Source: Bacteroidota bacterium
GTDB taxonomy: Bacteria; Bacteroidota; Bacteroidia; Bacteroidales; VadinHA17
Length of the DNA stretch: 64,000 nucleotides
Direction of reading: 5' to 3'
Assembly (NCBI GenBank): GCA_016718875.1
Contig: JADKBL010000019.1
Coordinates: 1-64,000, forward strand
This document shows, piece after piece, positions 45,558 through 53,173 of this stretch (position 1 is the first letter of the stretch; each line of letters begins with the position of its first letter). The notes below the pieces were generated by a model. That model did not search any database, had not been told where the DNA came from, and was given only the letters and a program-made list of their open reading frames with translations. The position numbers and the translations under genes are program-made.

Positions 45558-45644
45558 TCAGGCTTCAGGCATCGGGCGTCAGGCGTCAGGCGTCAGGAAA
45601 ACCAATAGCTAAGGCCTGTCGCCTGTTGCCCGTCGCCTGTCGCC
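45558..45644 (-). repeat. composite 7-bp tandem repeat, copy B
   Basis: On the minus strand: about four units of the GGCGACA type, a spacer of similar length, then five or six (C/T)GACGCC-type units. It begins 6 bp after the stop of the ABC permease gene. It is the reverse-oriented partner of the copy that follows cydB at 27308. Confidence 0.85.
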
Positions 45645-45650
45645 TTTTTG

Positions 45651-47009
45651 TTATCCACTATATCTCAGCCACTTCCACATCTCTTTCCAGGATGTCTTCT
45701 TACCATACATAAGAATACCTGTGCGGTAAATCTTGGCAGCCATCCAGACGAAAAAGATGAAAGTAACTACCATCAGCAGCATTGAGATTCCAATCTGCCA
45801 GTATGGAACACCGAAAGGAATCCTGGCCATCATAACGATAGGAGAGGTCAGTGGTATTAACGAGCACCAGAATGCGACAGGACTTTCGGGGTTCTGCATT
45901 GTGCCCATTGCAACCATCAGACCTATAATAATAGGGATTGTCACTGGCAGCATAAACTGCTGTGTTTCTGTTTCATTATCGACAGCCGATCCGATGGCTG
46001 CAAACACTGAGGCATATAGAAGATAACCCGTTATAAAGTAGAATATAAAAGCAAATATTATAAGCAGCCATGGCTGGTTAAGCGCACTGTCGAAGAGCCT
46101 TGTAAATTCAATTAGTTCCGGTGATATTTCCTGAACAGCAGCCTGTCCTGCAACAGCCTGGTTTTCAGTCATCATATTCTGGGGCATCGATTGGGTTATT
46201 TCGGTAATTCCTGAATTCCCGAGCAAAGTTGTTTTTAATACCGTAGTTATTCCGGCAGTAAGAATCACCCACATAAGGAATTGTGTTAGTCCAACCAGTG
46301 CGATGCCAACGATTTTTCCCATCATAAGTTCAATAGGTTTGACGGAGGAGATTATTACCTCTACAACCCTGCTTGTTTTCTCCTCTATAACACCACGCAT
46401 CACCTGTGATCCGAAGATGAAGACCAGCATATACATGAGCAGTCCGAAGATATAGGCCAGTGCCATTGAAATACCCGTACTTGTTTTTTGAACATTACCC
46501 AGATCATCCAGTTTTTTTGTCTGGACAGATACATCGGTCTGAATACTCTTCATGATTGCATCGAGATCACCAATACTGTAGGCAGCTAGTTTTTGCTTCT
46601 CGATATTTTTTTCGAGAGATCTTTCGATATGCTCGAGAAGACCTATCGGCGGTTGTTTTTTGGAAATAAGATCGATGGCATTTGGAGTATTAATGATCTC
46701 GGGATATATTATCAGTACTCCATAATAGCCTTCCTGTTCAAACTTGGTCTTGAATTCATTCAGATTAACATTGTCAAGGTAAACGAACTCAGCGTCCTTT
46801 GTATTTTTTATGACACCTTTAAACAGGTCTGATTTCTCTTCAATAACAGCAATTTTTTTAAAGTCACCCTTCTGGTTCATCATCAGAACGGTGGGGACTA
46901 TTACAATAGCTGCCATAAGAAGCGGAGCAAGAAGGGTCATTATTATAAATGATTTTTTTCTTACCCTTGTAACATATTCTCTTTTTATTATGACTGATAT
47001 TTTATTCAT
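45651..47009 (-). CDS. ABC-2 type transporter permease (NatB-like)
   Basis: 452 residues. One span near the N-terminus (about 20-42) is followed by a large external domain (about 45-175) and five or six spans in the C-terminal half, including VSMALAYIFGLLMYMLVF-like and GVIEEKTSRVVEVIISSVKP, the latter diagnostic of the ABC-2/NatB group. With the ATPase 30 bp upstream it forms an exporter of Na+, drugs or a peptide; the cargo is unknown. The grpE-dnaJ-ABC-ABC-regulator order recurs in Bacteroidota as far as I recall. Confidence 0.9.
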   Translation of the reverse strand: MNKISVIIKREYVTRVRKKSFIIMTLLAPLLMAAIVIVPTVLMMNQKGDFKKIAVIEEKSDLFKGVIKNTKDAEFVYLDNVNLNEFKTKFEQEGYYGVLIIYPEIINTPNAIDLISKKQPPIGLLEHIERSLEKNIEKQKLAAYSIGDLDAIMKSIQTDVSVQTKKLDDLGNVQKTSTGISMALAYIFGLLMYMLVFIFGSQVMRGVIEEKTSRVVEVIISSVKPIELMMGKIVGIALVGLTQFLMWVILTAGITTVLKTTLLGNSGITEITQSMPQNMMTENQAVAGQAAVQEISPELIEFTRLFDSALNQPWLLIIFAFIFYFITGYLLYASVFAAIGSAVDNETETQQFMLPVTIPIIIGLMVAMGTMQNPESPVAFWCSLIPLTSPIVMMARIPFGVPYWQIGISMLLMVVTFIFFVWMAAKIYRTGILMYGKKTSWKEMWKWLRYSG

Positions 47010-47039
47010 GACTAGGCAATTAAAAGGGTTAAATGATGA

Positions 47040-47948
47040 TTAGTTACGGGCTTCAACCACTCTTATAAATATTTCATTCATCGACGGAAGAGCAGGATTG
47101 AAAGAGATGACAGTTCCGGATTTTATTGCTGTCTGAAGTATCTCATTGCTTTTTATGTCACCCGTTGTTTTCAGTCTGACAATGCTTTTGTTGTTCTCAA
47201 ACTTTTGATCGAGGATATTATAATGTCCGTTTCCTTCGATTTTTACATTGCCGTCGAATACAAGGTCATATTCATTTGCTGCCCATTTAGTTCTGATTTC
47301 GTCAACGCTTCCCTCCAGAATTGTTTTTGCTTTGTCTATGAGGGTGATGTTGTCGCACAGTTCTTCAACTGATTCCATATTATGAGTAGAGAATATAATT
47401 GTTGCTCCTCTTTCTCTCAGGAAGAGTATTTCGTTCTTGATGATTTTTGCATTTACAGGGTCGAATCCGGTGAATGGTTCATCGAAGATAAGCAGCTTGG
47501 GTTCATGAAGAACAGTTGTTACAAACTGAACTTTCTGTGCCATTCCCTTTGATAGTTCTTCCACCTTTTTGCCCCACCAGTCAGTTATTTCAAGCTTGTT
47601 AAACCAGTATTTGAGTCTTTTCATTGCCTCTGCTTTTGAAAGGCCTTTCAGCTGCGCAAAGTAGAGAGCCTGTTCGCCAACCTTCATTTTTTTGTACAAG
47701 CCTCTTTCCTCAGGAAGGTATCCGATTCGCTGGACATCTTCGGGACATAGTTTCTTCCCATCCAGGAAAAGTTCACCTGAATCGGGGCCGGTGATCTGGT
47801 TGATTATCCTGATCAATGTGGTTTTTCCTGCACCGTTAGGACCGAGAAGCCCGTAGATGCTTTGCTGGGGTACAGCAATACTTACATTATCCAGAGCCAG
47901 TTGGGTACCATACTGCTTGGATACATTTTTTGCTTCAAAAAGAGCCAT
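47040..47948 (-). CDS. ABC transporter ATP-binding protein (NatA-like)
   Basis: 302 residues. Walker A is GPNGAGKTT, the Q-loop region is RIGYLPEERGLYKKM, the signature is LSKGMAQKV, and Walker B is LLIFDEPFTGFDP with the switch His in STHNMES. A C-terminal extension of about 80 residues (DUF4162-like) follows. It powers the permease encoded 30 bp downstream. Confidence 0.94.
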   Translation of the reverse strand: MALFEAKNVSKQYGTQLALDNVSIAVPQQSIYGLLGPNGAGKTTLIRIINQITGPDSGELFLDGKKLCPEDVQRIGYLPEERGLYKKMKVGEQALYFAQLKGLSKAEAMKRLKYWFNKLEITDWWGKKVEELSKGMAQKVQFVTTVLHEPKLLIFDEPFTGFDPVNAKIIKNEILFLRERGATIIFSTHNMESVEELCDNITLIDKAKTILEGSVDEIRTKWAANEYDLVFDGNVKIEGNGHYNILDQKFENNKSIVRLKTTGDIKSNEILQTAIKSGTVISFNPALPSMNEIFIRVVEARN

Positions 47949-48024
47949 TGAGATTAATTTTAACTACAACTTGGAATTAAGTGTAAATATAGAAAAAGTA
48001 TCAATTGCTTCCGATTAGAAATAA

Positions 48025-48172
48025 GAGATTCTTCGCTGCGCTCAGAATGACAATTACTTGATGAATATGTGGGTGAGGTGGAGGTGATTGGCGGCTCCGC
48101 CGCCAATCACCTCCACCTCAAAAACATAATTACATGTCATTCTGAGCGAAACGAAGTGAAGCGAAGAATCTC
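48025..48172. repeat. 148-bp extragenic palindrome with a perfect 22-bp-arm core
   Basis: Outer arms GAGATTCTTCGCT (48025-48037) and AGCGAAGAATCTC (48160-48172) are exact complements, continued by GCTCAGAATGACA and TGTCATTCTGAGC. The core arms 48074-48095 and 48099-48120 are perfect complements around TCC. It lies between the ABC ATPase and dnaJ genes. The outer words are a well-known intergenic repeat type in Bacteroidota genomes. Confidence 0.85.
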
Positions 48173-48227
48173 ATGTTTATTTCAATCATTATCTGTTTAG
48201 TAGTGAAAAAGTATATGATAGTAATAA

Positions 48228-49379
48228 TTACCCTTCAAAATACCCTCTCATCCTTTCGAAGAAACCTTTATCATTTTTATCGGGAGCAGGCTCAAATGAT
48301 TTTGATTCCCTGAATTTTTCGAAAGCCTTCAACTCTTCCTTGGTCATACTTTTTGGAATCCAGACATTTACATTTACCAGCAGGTCGCCTCTTCCGTATC
48401 CGTTTACTTCCGGAAGACCTTTGCCTCTGAGTCTGAGAATCCTGCCGGGCTGGGTTCCCGGTTCTATTTTTATCTTGACATTAGTATCAACTGTTGGTAT
48501 TTCAACATGAGTTCCGAGAATTGCATCGGGGATGCTGACGAAGAGGTTATATATCAGGTCATTTCCTTCCCTGATCAGGTCGGGATGTTCTTCTTCATCA
48601 ATTACAACAAGCAGATCTCCGTTAACCCCGCCTCTTCTGGGGGCGTTTCCTTTTCCGCTGACAGTCATCTGCATTCCCTTGCCAACACCGGCAGGTATAT
48701 TTATCTTAATGACCTCCTCTTTCTGGACGATTCCTTCGCCATAGCAGGATGTGCATTTGCTGGTAACAGTCTTGCCTTCACCACCGCAGGCCGGGCATAC
48801 TGCAGTTGTCTGCATCTGTCCGAGCATTGTGTTTGTGATTCTTGTAACATGTCCTGAGCCCCTGCATGTAGAGCAGTCGGAAATTGCTGAAGCGTCTGCT
48901 GCACCTGTTCCGCCGCACGTGTCGCAGGTATTGTATTTGGTAACCTTTATTTTTTTCTCGCAGCCGGCGGCTATCTCCTGGAGGTTGAGCTTAACCTTTA
49001 CTCGAAGGTTAGTGCCTTTGTTTACCCTTCTTCCTCTTCTTCCTCCTCCTCCAAAAGCACCAAATCCTCCAAATGCATCACCGAAGATATCACCGAACGA
49101 AGAGAAGATATCGTCCATTGTCATTGTATGACCGCTGAAACCGCCGCCGGAGTTTCCCATGCCGGCATGTCCATAACGATCGTACCGTGCTTTTTTTTCC
49201 TCATTGCTGAGAATTTCGTAAGCTTCAGCAGCCTCCTTAAAATGTTCTTCAGCTTTTTTGTCCCCCGGATTTTTATCTGGGTGATATTTGAGTGCCTGCT
49301 TGCGGTATGCTTTTTTGATCTCTTCCTTAGTGGCCTCTTTGGATACGCCAAGCACCTCATAAAAATCTCTTTTTCCCAT
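48228..49379 (-). CDS. dnaJ: chaperone DnaJ
   Basis: 383 residues of the full type I architecture: J domain with YHPDKNPG (residues about 32-39), a Gly/Phe-rich linker, four zinc-binding CXXCXGXG repeats (CDTCGGTG, CSTCRGSG, CPACGGEG, CTSCYGEG) between about 145 and 215, and the substrate-binding C-terminal domains. It stimulates DnaK ATPase and delivers unfolded clients. It is encoded 52 bp after grpE; dnaK is not in the window. Confidence 0.97.
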   Translation of the reverse strand: MGKRDFYEVLGVSKEATKEEIKKAYRKQALKYHPDKNPGDKKAEEHFKEAAEAYEILSNEEKKARYDRYGHAGMGNSGGGFSGHTMTMDDIFSSFGDIFGDAFGGFGAFGGGGRRGRRVNKGTNLRVKVKLNLQEIAAGCEKKIKVTKYNTCDTCGGTGAADASAISDCSTCRGSGHVTRITNTMLGQMQTTAVCPACGGEGKTVTSKCTSCYGEGIVQKEEVIKINIPAGVGKGMQMTVSGKGNAPRRGGVNGDLLVVIDEEEHPDLIREGNDLIYNLFVSIPDAILGTHVEIPTVDTNVKIKIEPGTQPGRILRLRGKGLPEVNGYGRGDLLVNVNVWIPKSMTKEELKAFEKFRESKSFEPAPDKNDKGFFERMRGYFEG

Positions 49380-49431
49380 CCTTTCTATATTTTTAGATTA
49401 GCCACTTTAATATCTGTTAAGCAACTGAATA

Positions 49432-50079
49432 TTATTCACCAACAACTACTTTAGAAAATCTCAGGACCTTATCCTGCAGATAATAACCTTTTTCAAGAAC
49501 ATCAACCACTTTCCCTTTTTTGTCATCCTCGCCGGCAGGTACTTTTGCAACTGCCTCATGTATATCAACATTGAAGCTGTTATTCAGAGCTTCAATTTCA
49601 GTTACCCCGTTCTGTTTAAGGAACTCGTTGAATTTACTATATATGAGATCAATTCCGTTTTTCATAGCAGCGGAATCGGTTCCATCGTCCATATGTTTCA
49701 GGGCTCTTTCAAAATCGTCCATCAGGGGGATTATTTTAAGAAGGAGATTCTCACCGGCATATTTGGAGAGATCCATTTTTTCCCTGAGTGTCCTTTTTCT
49801 GTAATTATCAAACTCGGCTGAAAGACGGATATACTTATCCTGCATTTCTGCCAGTTTTGCAACTGTTTCCTTAAGTTCCTTTTCAACTTTGTCAGTTGAA
49901 GGAGATTCTTCCGTCTTATCTTCTGAAACCTTATGTTTATGCTGATCAATAGGAAGTTCATCATTATCACTTACCATCTGATCATCATGAGAAAATGTAT
50001 TGTTCTTACTGTCAGCTGATTCGCCGCCAATATTAATATGATTTTCTTCCTGCTGCCTGTGCTTTTTTTTCATCATCAT
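49432..50079 (-). CDS. grpE: nucleotide exchange factor GrpE
   Basis: 215 residues from the ATG at 50079. A longer frame runs upstream through the octamer repeat and is not credible. An acidic, low-complexity N-terminus (about 1-75) precedes the long coiled coil (KELKETVAKLAEMQDKYIRL) and the GrpE head with VLEKGYYLQDKVLRFSKVVV. It releases ADP from DnaK. It is in an operon with dnaJ. Confidence 0.95.
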   Translation of the reverse strand: MMMKKKHRQQEENHINIGGESADSKNNTFSHDDQMVSDNDELPIDQHKHKVSEDKTEESPSTDKVEKELKETVAKLAEMQDKYIRLSAEFDNYRKRTLREKMDLSKYAGENLLLKIIPLMDDFERALKHMDDGTDSAAMKNGIDLIYSKFNEFLKQNGVTEIEALNNSFNVDIHEAVAKVPAGEDDKKGKVVDVLEKGYYLQDKVLRFSKVVVGE

Positions 50080-50112
50080 TCGCTCAGTTTCATAATTACA
50101 ATAGCTTAGTAG

Positions 50113-50145
50113 CAAAATATTTGCCAAGAAAGGGGAGTTGACAAA
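50113..50145 (-). promoter_or_regulatory. probable grpE-dnaJ promoter
   Basis: On the minus strand TTTG (50142-50145) is followed after 21 bp by ATATTTTG (50113-50120), one base off TAnnTTTG. The start would lie about 35 bp before the grpE ATG. The octamer repeat lies just upstream. Confidence 0.35.
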
Positions 50146-50157
50146 TTGACAGTCACG

Positions 50158-50221
50158 GCGCGATGGCACAATGGTGTAAGGGCTCAACGGCTCAATGGCG
50201 CAACGGCACAACGGCACAATG
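50158..50221. repeat. eight tandem 8-bp units, consensus GCNCAAYG
   Basis: Eight adjacent 8-bp units cover exactly 64 bp: GCGCGATG, GCACAATG, GTGTAAGG, GCTCAACG, GCTCAATG, GCGCAACG, GCACAACG, GCACAATG. It lies between grpE and the DUF4290 gene, just upstream of the likely grpE promoter. Confidence 0.85.
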
Positions 50222-50297
50222 GACTGATAATAATGGGAATGATAAATAAGCTGGATTTGCCTTTACGCCTGTGAGCCTTAGAGCCCTTGCGCCATTT

Positions 50298-50945
50298 TTA
50301 ATGCCTGCTGTATCCTTTTTTCTTATTGAATGGCTTATTCTGGTGCTTACCCTGAGGTTTGCCCATAGGTTTCTTTTTTGGAGGAGGCATGAGTTCTCTT
50401 ACTTCGAGGATCCTGACGCCTTCAGTTATTTTAAGCTTGCCTTTCGATAAAACCCTTACATCGTTGATAATTGTTTCATCTGCCACCTGGCTGCGGTTCC
50501 AGGTGATATATGATTTCTTCATCTGGTTCACAATCAGTGTGGTAAGATATTCCTTCTCATCACCATCTTCAAGTTCTGTAGCAGCCTGTATCATAAGCTC
50601 AATGATACGGCCATAGTGAAGATACCTGATCTCGCCCTGCATATATGGTACTTCCCTGGGCTTTTCTCTCAGCTTTGTTATCTCAGGTACAGGATATGGA
50701 GAATCAATGTCGAGGTCAAATTCGGCTATTATGGCAAGGTGATCCCATAGCTTATGTTTGAAGTCACCTACATCGCGAAGGTGGGGATTGAGGTTCCCCA
50801 TGATAGAGATAATGGTTTTAGCTGCACGGTTTCTTTCATCCCTGTCTTTAATAGTCTTTATATGATCAACCATCTTCTGGACATTCCTGCCATATTCTGG
50901 CAATTCCATCCTCTTTCTCTGTGTATTGTAATCGTAATTCATCAT
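50298..50945 (-). CDS. DUF4290 family protein
   Basis: 215 residues of a family restricted largely to Bacteroidota. It starts MMNYDYNTQRKRMELPEYGR and is mostly alpha-helical to about residue 185 (WDHLAIIAEFDLDIDSPYP, YLHYGRIIELMIQAA). The C-terminal tail of about 35 residues is Lys/Pro/Gln-rich (PPPKKKPMGKPQGKHQNKP) and disordered, which suggests nucleic-acid or ribosome binding. No signal peptide or membrane span. Function unknown. Confidence 0.85.
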   Translation of the reverse strand: MMNYDYNTQRKRMELPEYGRNVQKMVDHIKTIKDRDERNRAAKTIISIMGNLNPHLRDVGDFKHKLWDHLAIIAEFDLDIDSPYPVPEITKLREKPREVPYMQGEIRYLHYGRIIELMIQAATELEDGDEKEYLTTLIVNQMKKSYITWNRSQVADETIINDVRVLSKGKLKITEGVRILEVRELMPPPKKKPMGKPQGKHQNKPFNKKKGYSRH

Positions 50946-51032
50946 AATGCAAAAATATGTGCAAAGCTAATAATTAAATGTCATTTTAATAATGAGATTA
51001 ATTACTTAGCATTCAGTTTATTGTTTTATATA

Positions 51033-52325
51033 TTACCCGAGTACTTTAAAGAGGAGGGTTGTAAGGAAGCCTATAAGTGTAGACAACCCTGTAACTGAAC
51101 CTCCGATATGAAATGCTTCGGGAAGCATTGTTTCAGCAATCATTGTCAGCATTGCACCTGCAGCCATTCCATCAACAAGAGCGAAAATATGAGGTTCGAC
51201 ATTTTCGAAAAATATATTTCCGGCAAAAGCTCCTATTCCAGTGACAATCATTATGGAAAGCCACATCATAAGGATCTTCATGTTGGACATTTTTTGTTTT
51301 CTCATTCCTACAGAGCTTGACAATGCCTCCGGAAAGTTTGAGAGAAAGAGTCCTGCGAGCAGTGATAAGCTCATTGACGGATGGAGCAGGAGACTTGATC
51401 CTATAACTATGGATTCAGGAATACCATCAAGCATGATACCCAGCCAGATAGCCATTGATGGATTGCCATGTTCAGAGACTTCTTCATTTATATCGGACTG
51501 GGTTATTGCAGACTTCTTTTCATCGAAGTTTTTCATGAGATCATTATACCAGACAGAGGCCTTTTCAGAACTGATGGCATGTTTTTCTTCAAGAAGGTGG
51601 ATCTTTTCGGTAACCAGACTTTTTATTTCTGAAGCAAGTGATGGATTGAGTTTTATAAGATTGTCGAACGATTCCTTGTTGATGATCCAGACATGCATAT
51701 CACTCTTAACCACGACGTTATAATTATGGGTGATACCAGTCATCATTTCAACCAGACCATAAATATCATTTGGTTTCAGAACACTTATTACGGAATTGGT
51801 ATTGTCATCCATCACAATAGCTTCTCCGTTTTCAATCAGATAGAAGTTATCACCCGGATCACTTTCATGGACCATGATCTTACCCTCCCTGTAGCGGTAC
51901 CTGTTCAGGTGGGGGATCAGAGACTGTGCTGAAGACGGTGACAGGTTATGAAAGAAACCTATCTTGCTTAATCTTTCATAAAGTTTCTTTTGACGGTCAT
52001 TCTTTTTGCTGGTTATATGGGTGATTATTGTTGCAGTCTTACGCAAAAAGCCACCCTTGCTGTTTACAATTTTATTTAGTAAAACAAAGAATATCCCACC
52101 TATAACCATACCTATGGCAAGCGGATAGAAATGTCCCTTATCAACCGAAACTGCAACAAGATCAATTGTGAGGGCTGCAAGCAGAGCTCCGGCTCCGATA
52201 GCCATCATGGAAGCTATTACTTTTGGTTTGGGTGTCCATTTAAGTGCAAGTAAGGCACCCAGAGGCAGGGACACAGCGCTGATTATTCCGAAGAGGAATG
52301 CATCAAGTTCAATAATGCCAGTCAT
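51033..52325 (-). CDS. ZIP-family metal transporter with an embedded cyclic-nucleotide-binding domain
   Basis: 430 residues. Residues 1-90 hold three spans (LPLGALLALKWTPKPK between the first two). Residues about 115-240 form a cNMP-binding/Crp-like beta-roll (FFHNLSPSSAQSLIPHLNRY, YREGKIMVHESDPGDNFYLI, NGEAIVMDD, LKPNDIYGLVEMMTG). Residues about 285-430 hold the remaining spans, with the ZIP metal-site helices MLDGIPESIVIG near 298 and MIAETMLPEAF near 400. The first site has Asp where most ZIPs have His or Asn. The soluble domain sits in the variable cytoplasmic loop between spans 3 and 4, where it could gate transport. The Ni/Co-type transporter gene ends 17 bp upstream. The ZIP assignment is inferred from the two metal-site helices; substrate and ligand are unknown. 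Confidence 0.82.
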   Translation of the reverse strand: MTGIIELDAFLFGIISAVSLPLGALLALKWTPKPKVIASMMAIGAGALLAALTIDLVAVSVDKGHFYPLAIGMVIGGIFFVLLNKIVNSKGGFLRKTATIITHITSKKNDRQKKLYERLSKIGFFHNLSPSSAQSLIPHLNRYRYREGKIMVHESDPGDNFYLIENGEAIVMDDNTNSVISVLKPNDIYGLVEMMTGITHNYNVVVKSDMHVWIINKESFDNLIKLNPSLASEIKSLVTEKIHLLEEKHAISSEKASVWYNDLMKNFDEKKSAITQSDINEEVSEHGNPSMAIWLGIMLDGIPESIVIGSSLLLHPSMSLSLLAGLFLSNFPEALSSSVGMRKQKMSNMKILMMWLSIMIVTGIGAFAGNIFFENVEPHIFALVDGMAAGAMLTMIAETMLPEAFHIGGSVTGLSTLIGFLTTLLFKVLG

Positions 52326-52342
52326 AATATTATATTAAAAAA

Positions 52343-53053
52343 TTATAAACCCAGAAACTGGATTGCAATGCCTGAGAAAAATATCATTGCCCCGGCAATA
52401 AGGTGACTGTATTTCTCAAGCGGTTTAAGGTTAATCTTATTCAGCCCGAGTTTAAATGCAAGGACAATCGACATCATTGTTGCAATTGTTGTTACCGAAA
52501 AAAGTACCGAAACCAGAATTGACCCGCCGATATTACTTTCAGCTGCAGGATACATGAGTATTGGAATCAGTGGCTCACAAGGTCCGAAAACAAAAATCAG
52601 AAACAATATCCAGGGGGTTGTCTTCACTACATCAGTCTGATGAATATGCGTGTGTTCATCCTGATGGTCATGCTCATGTACATGCTTTTCACCTCCGAAG
52701 TGATGATGAGAGTGTGTATGTTTCTTTTTCCGCAGGAGATTCCTTAAACTTATGATCATATATACAAGGCCAAATGCAATAAAAAGCCAGGCAGCAATAT
52801 TTCCCCTGAATGATTCCACATTGACAAGCCTGGTAACAGAGATACCAACCGCTATACCAAGCAGGCCAAGTACAACAGAACTGAGTACGTGGCCAAGTCC
52901 GCAAAGGAATGTTATCCACATGGTCTTTTTGAGGTTCCAGTTTTTTGCCTGACTCAGAACTATAAAAGGCAGGTAATGATCAGGTCCCAGCAGTGTGTGA
53001 AGGAATCCCAGCGAAACAGCTGTAACAGAAAGCAGAGCAATGGAATTATCCAT
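52343..53053 (-). CDS. NiCoT/UreH-like transition-metal transporter with His-rich loop
   Basis: 236 residues with six or so spans. The first helix carries H19-X5-D25-H26 (HTLLGPDHYLPF), the hallmark of nickel/cobalt permeases and UreH/RcnA relatives, and a second His motif CGLGHVLSS lies in the next helix. A cytoplasmic or periplasmic loop at about 110-142 is extremely His-rich (THSHHHFGGEKHVHEHDH), a metal buffer. FGPCEPLIPILMYPAA starts the second half. It may import or export nickel, cobalt or another divalent metal. The ZIP-CNB gene follows after 17 bp, so the two likely share regulation. Confidence 0.82.
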   Translation of the reverse strand: MDNSIALLSVTAVSLGFLHTLLGPDHYLPFIVLSQAKNWNLKKTMWITFLCGLGHVLSSVVLGLLGIAVGISVTRLVNVESFRGNIAAWLFIAFGLVYMIISLRNLLRKKKHTHSHHHFGGEKHVHEHDHQDEHTHIHQTDVVKTTPWILFLIFVFGPCEPLIPILMYPAAESNIGGSILVSVLFSVTTIATMMSIVLAFKLGLNKINLKPLEKYSHLIAGAMIFFSGIAIQFLGL

Positions 53054-53173
53054 GTATTAACCGTTTACTGTGGAGTAAAATATTTACAATACAATTATAT
53101 CTATAAAATCCGAGACTTAATATCAGGCATGTTTAAAAAAGGTTAAAAAGATGAATATATCATATTAATAGTG

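Noticed and set aside
27308..45644. Inverted composite repeats as the ends of an 18-kb composite transposon
   Set aside because: The interval holds ordinary chromosomal genes (pssA, parAB, hydF, aspA), with no transposase and no visible target-site duplication.
50080..50217. 46-codon upstream extension of grpE
   Set aside because: It would translate part of the octamer repeat array and adds nothing family-like; the ATG at 50079 gives a normal GrpE.
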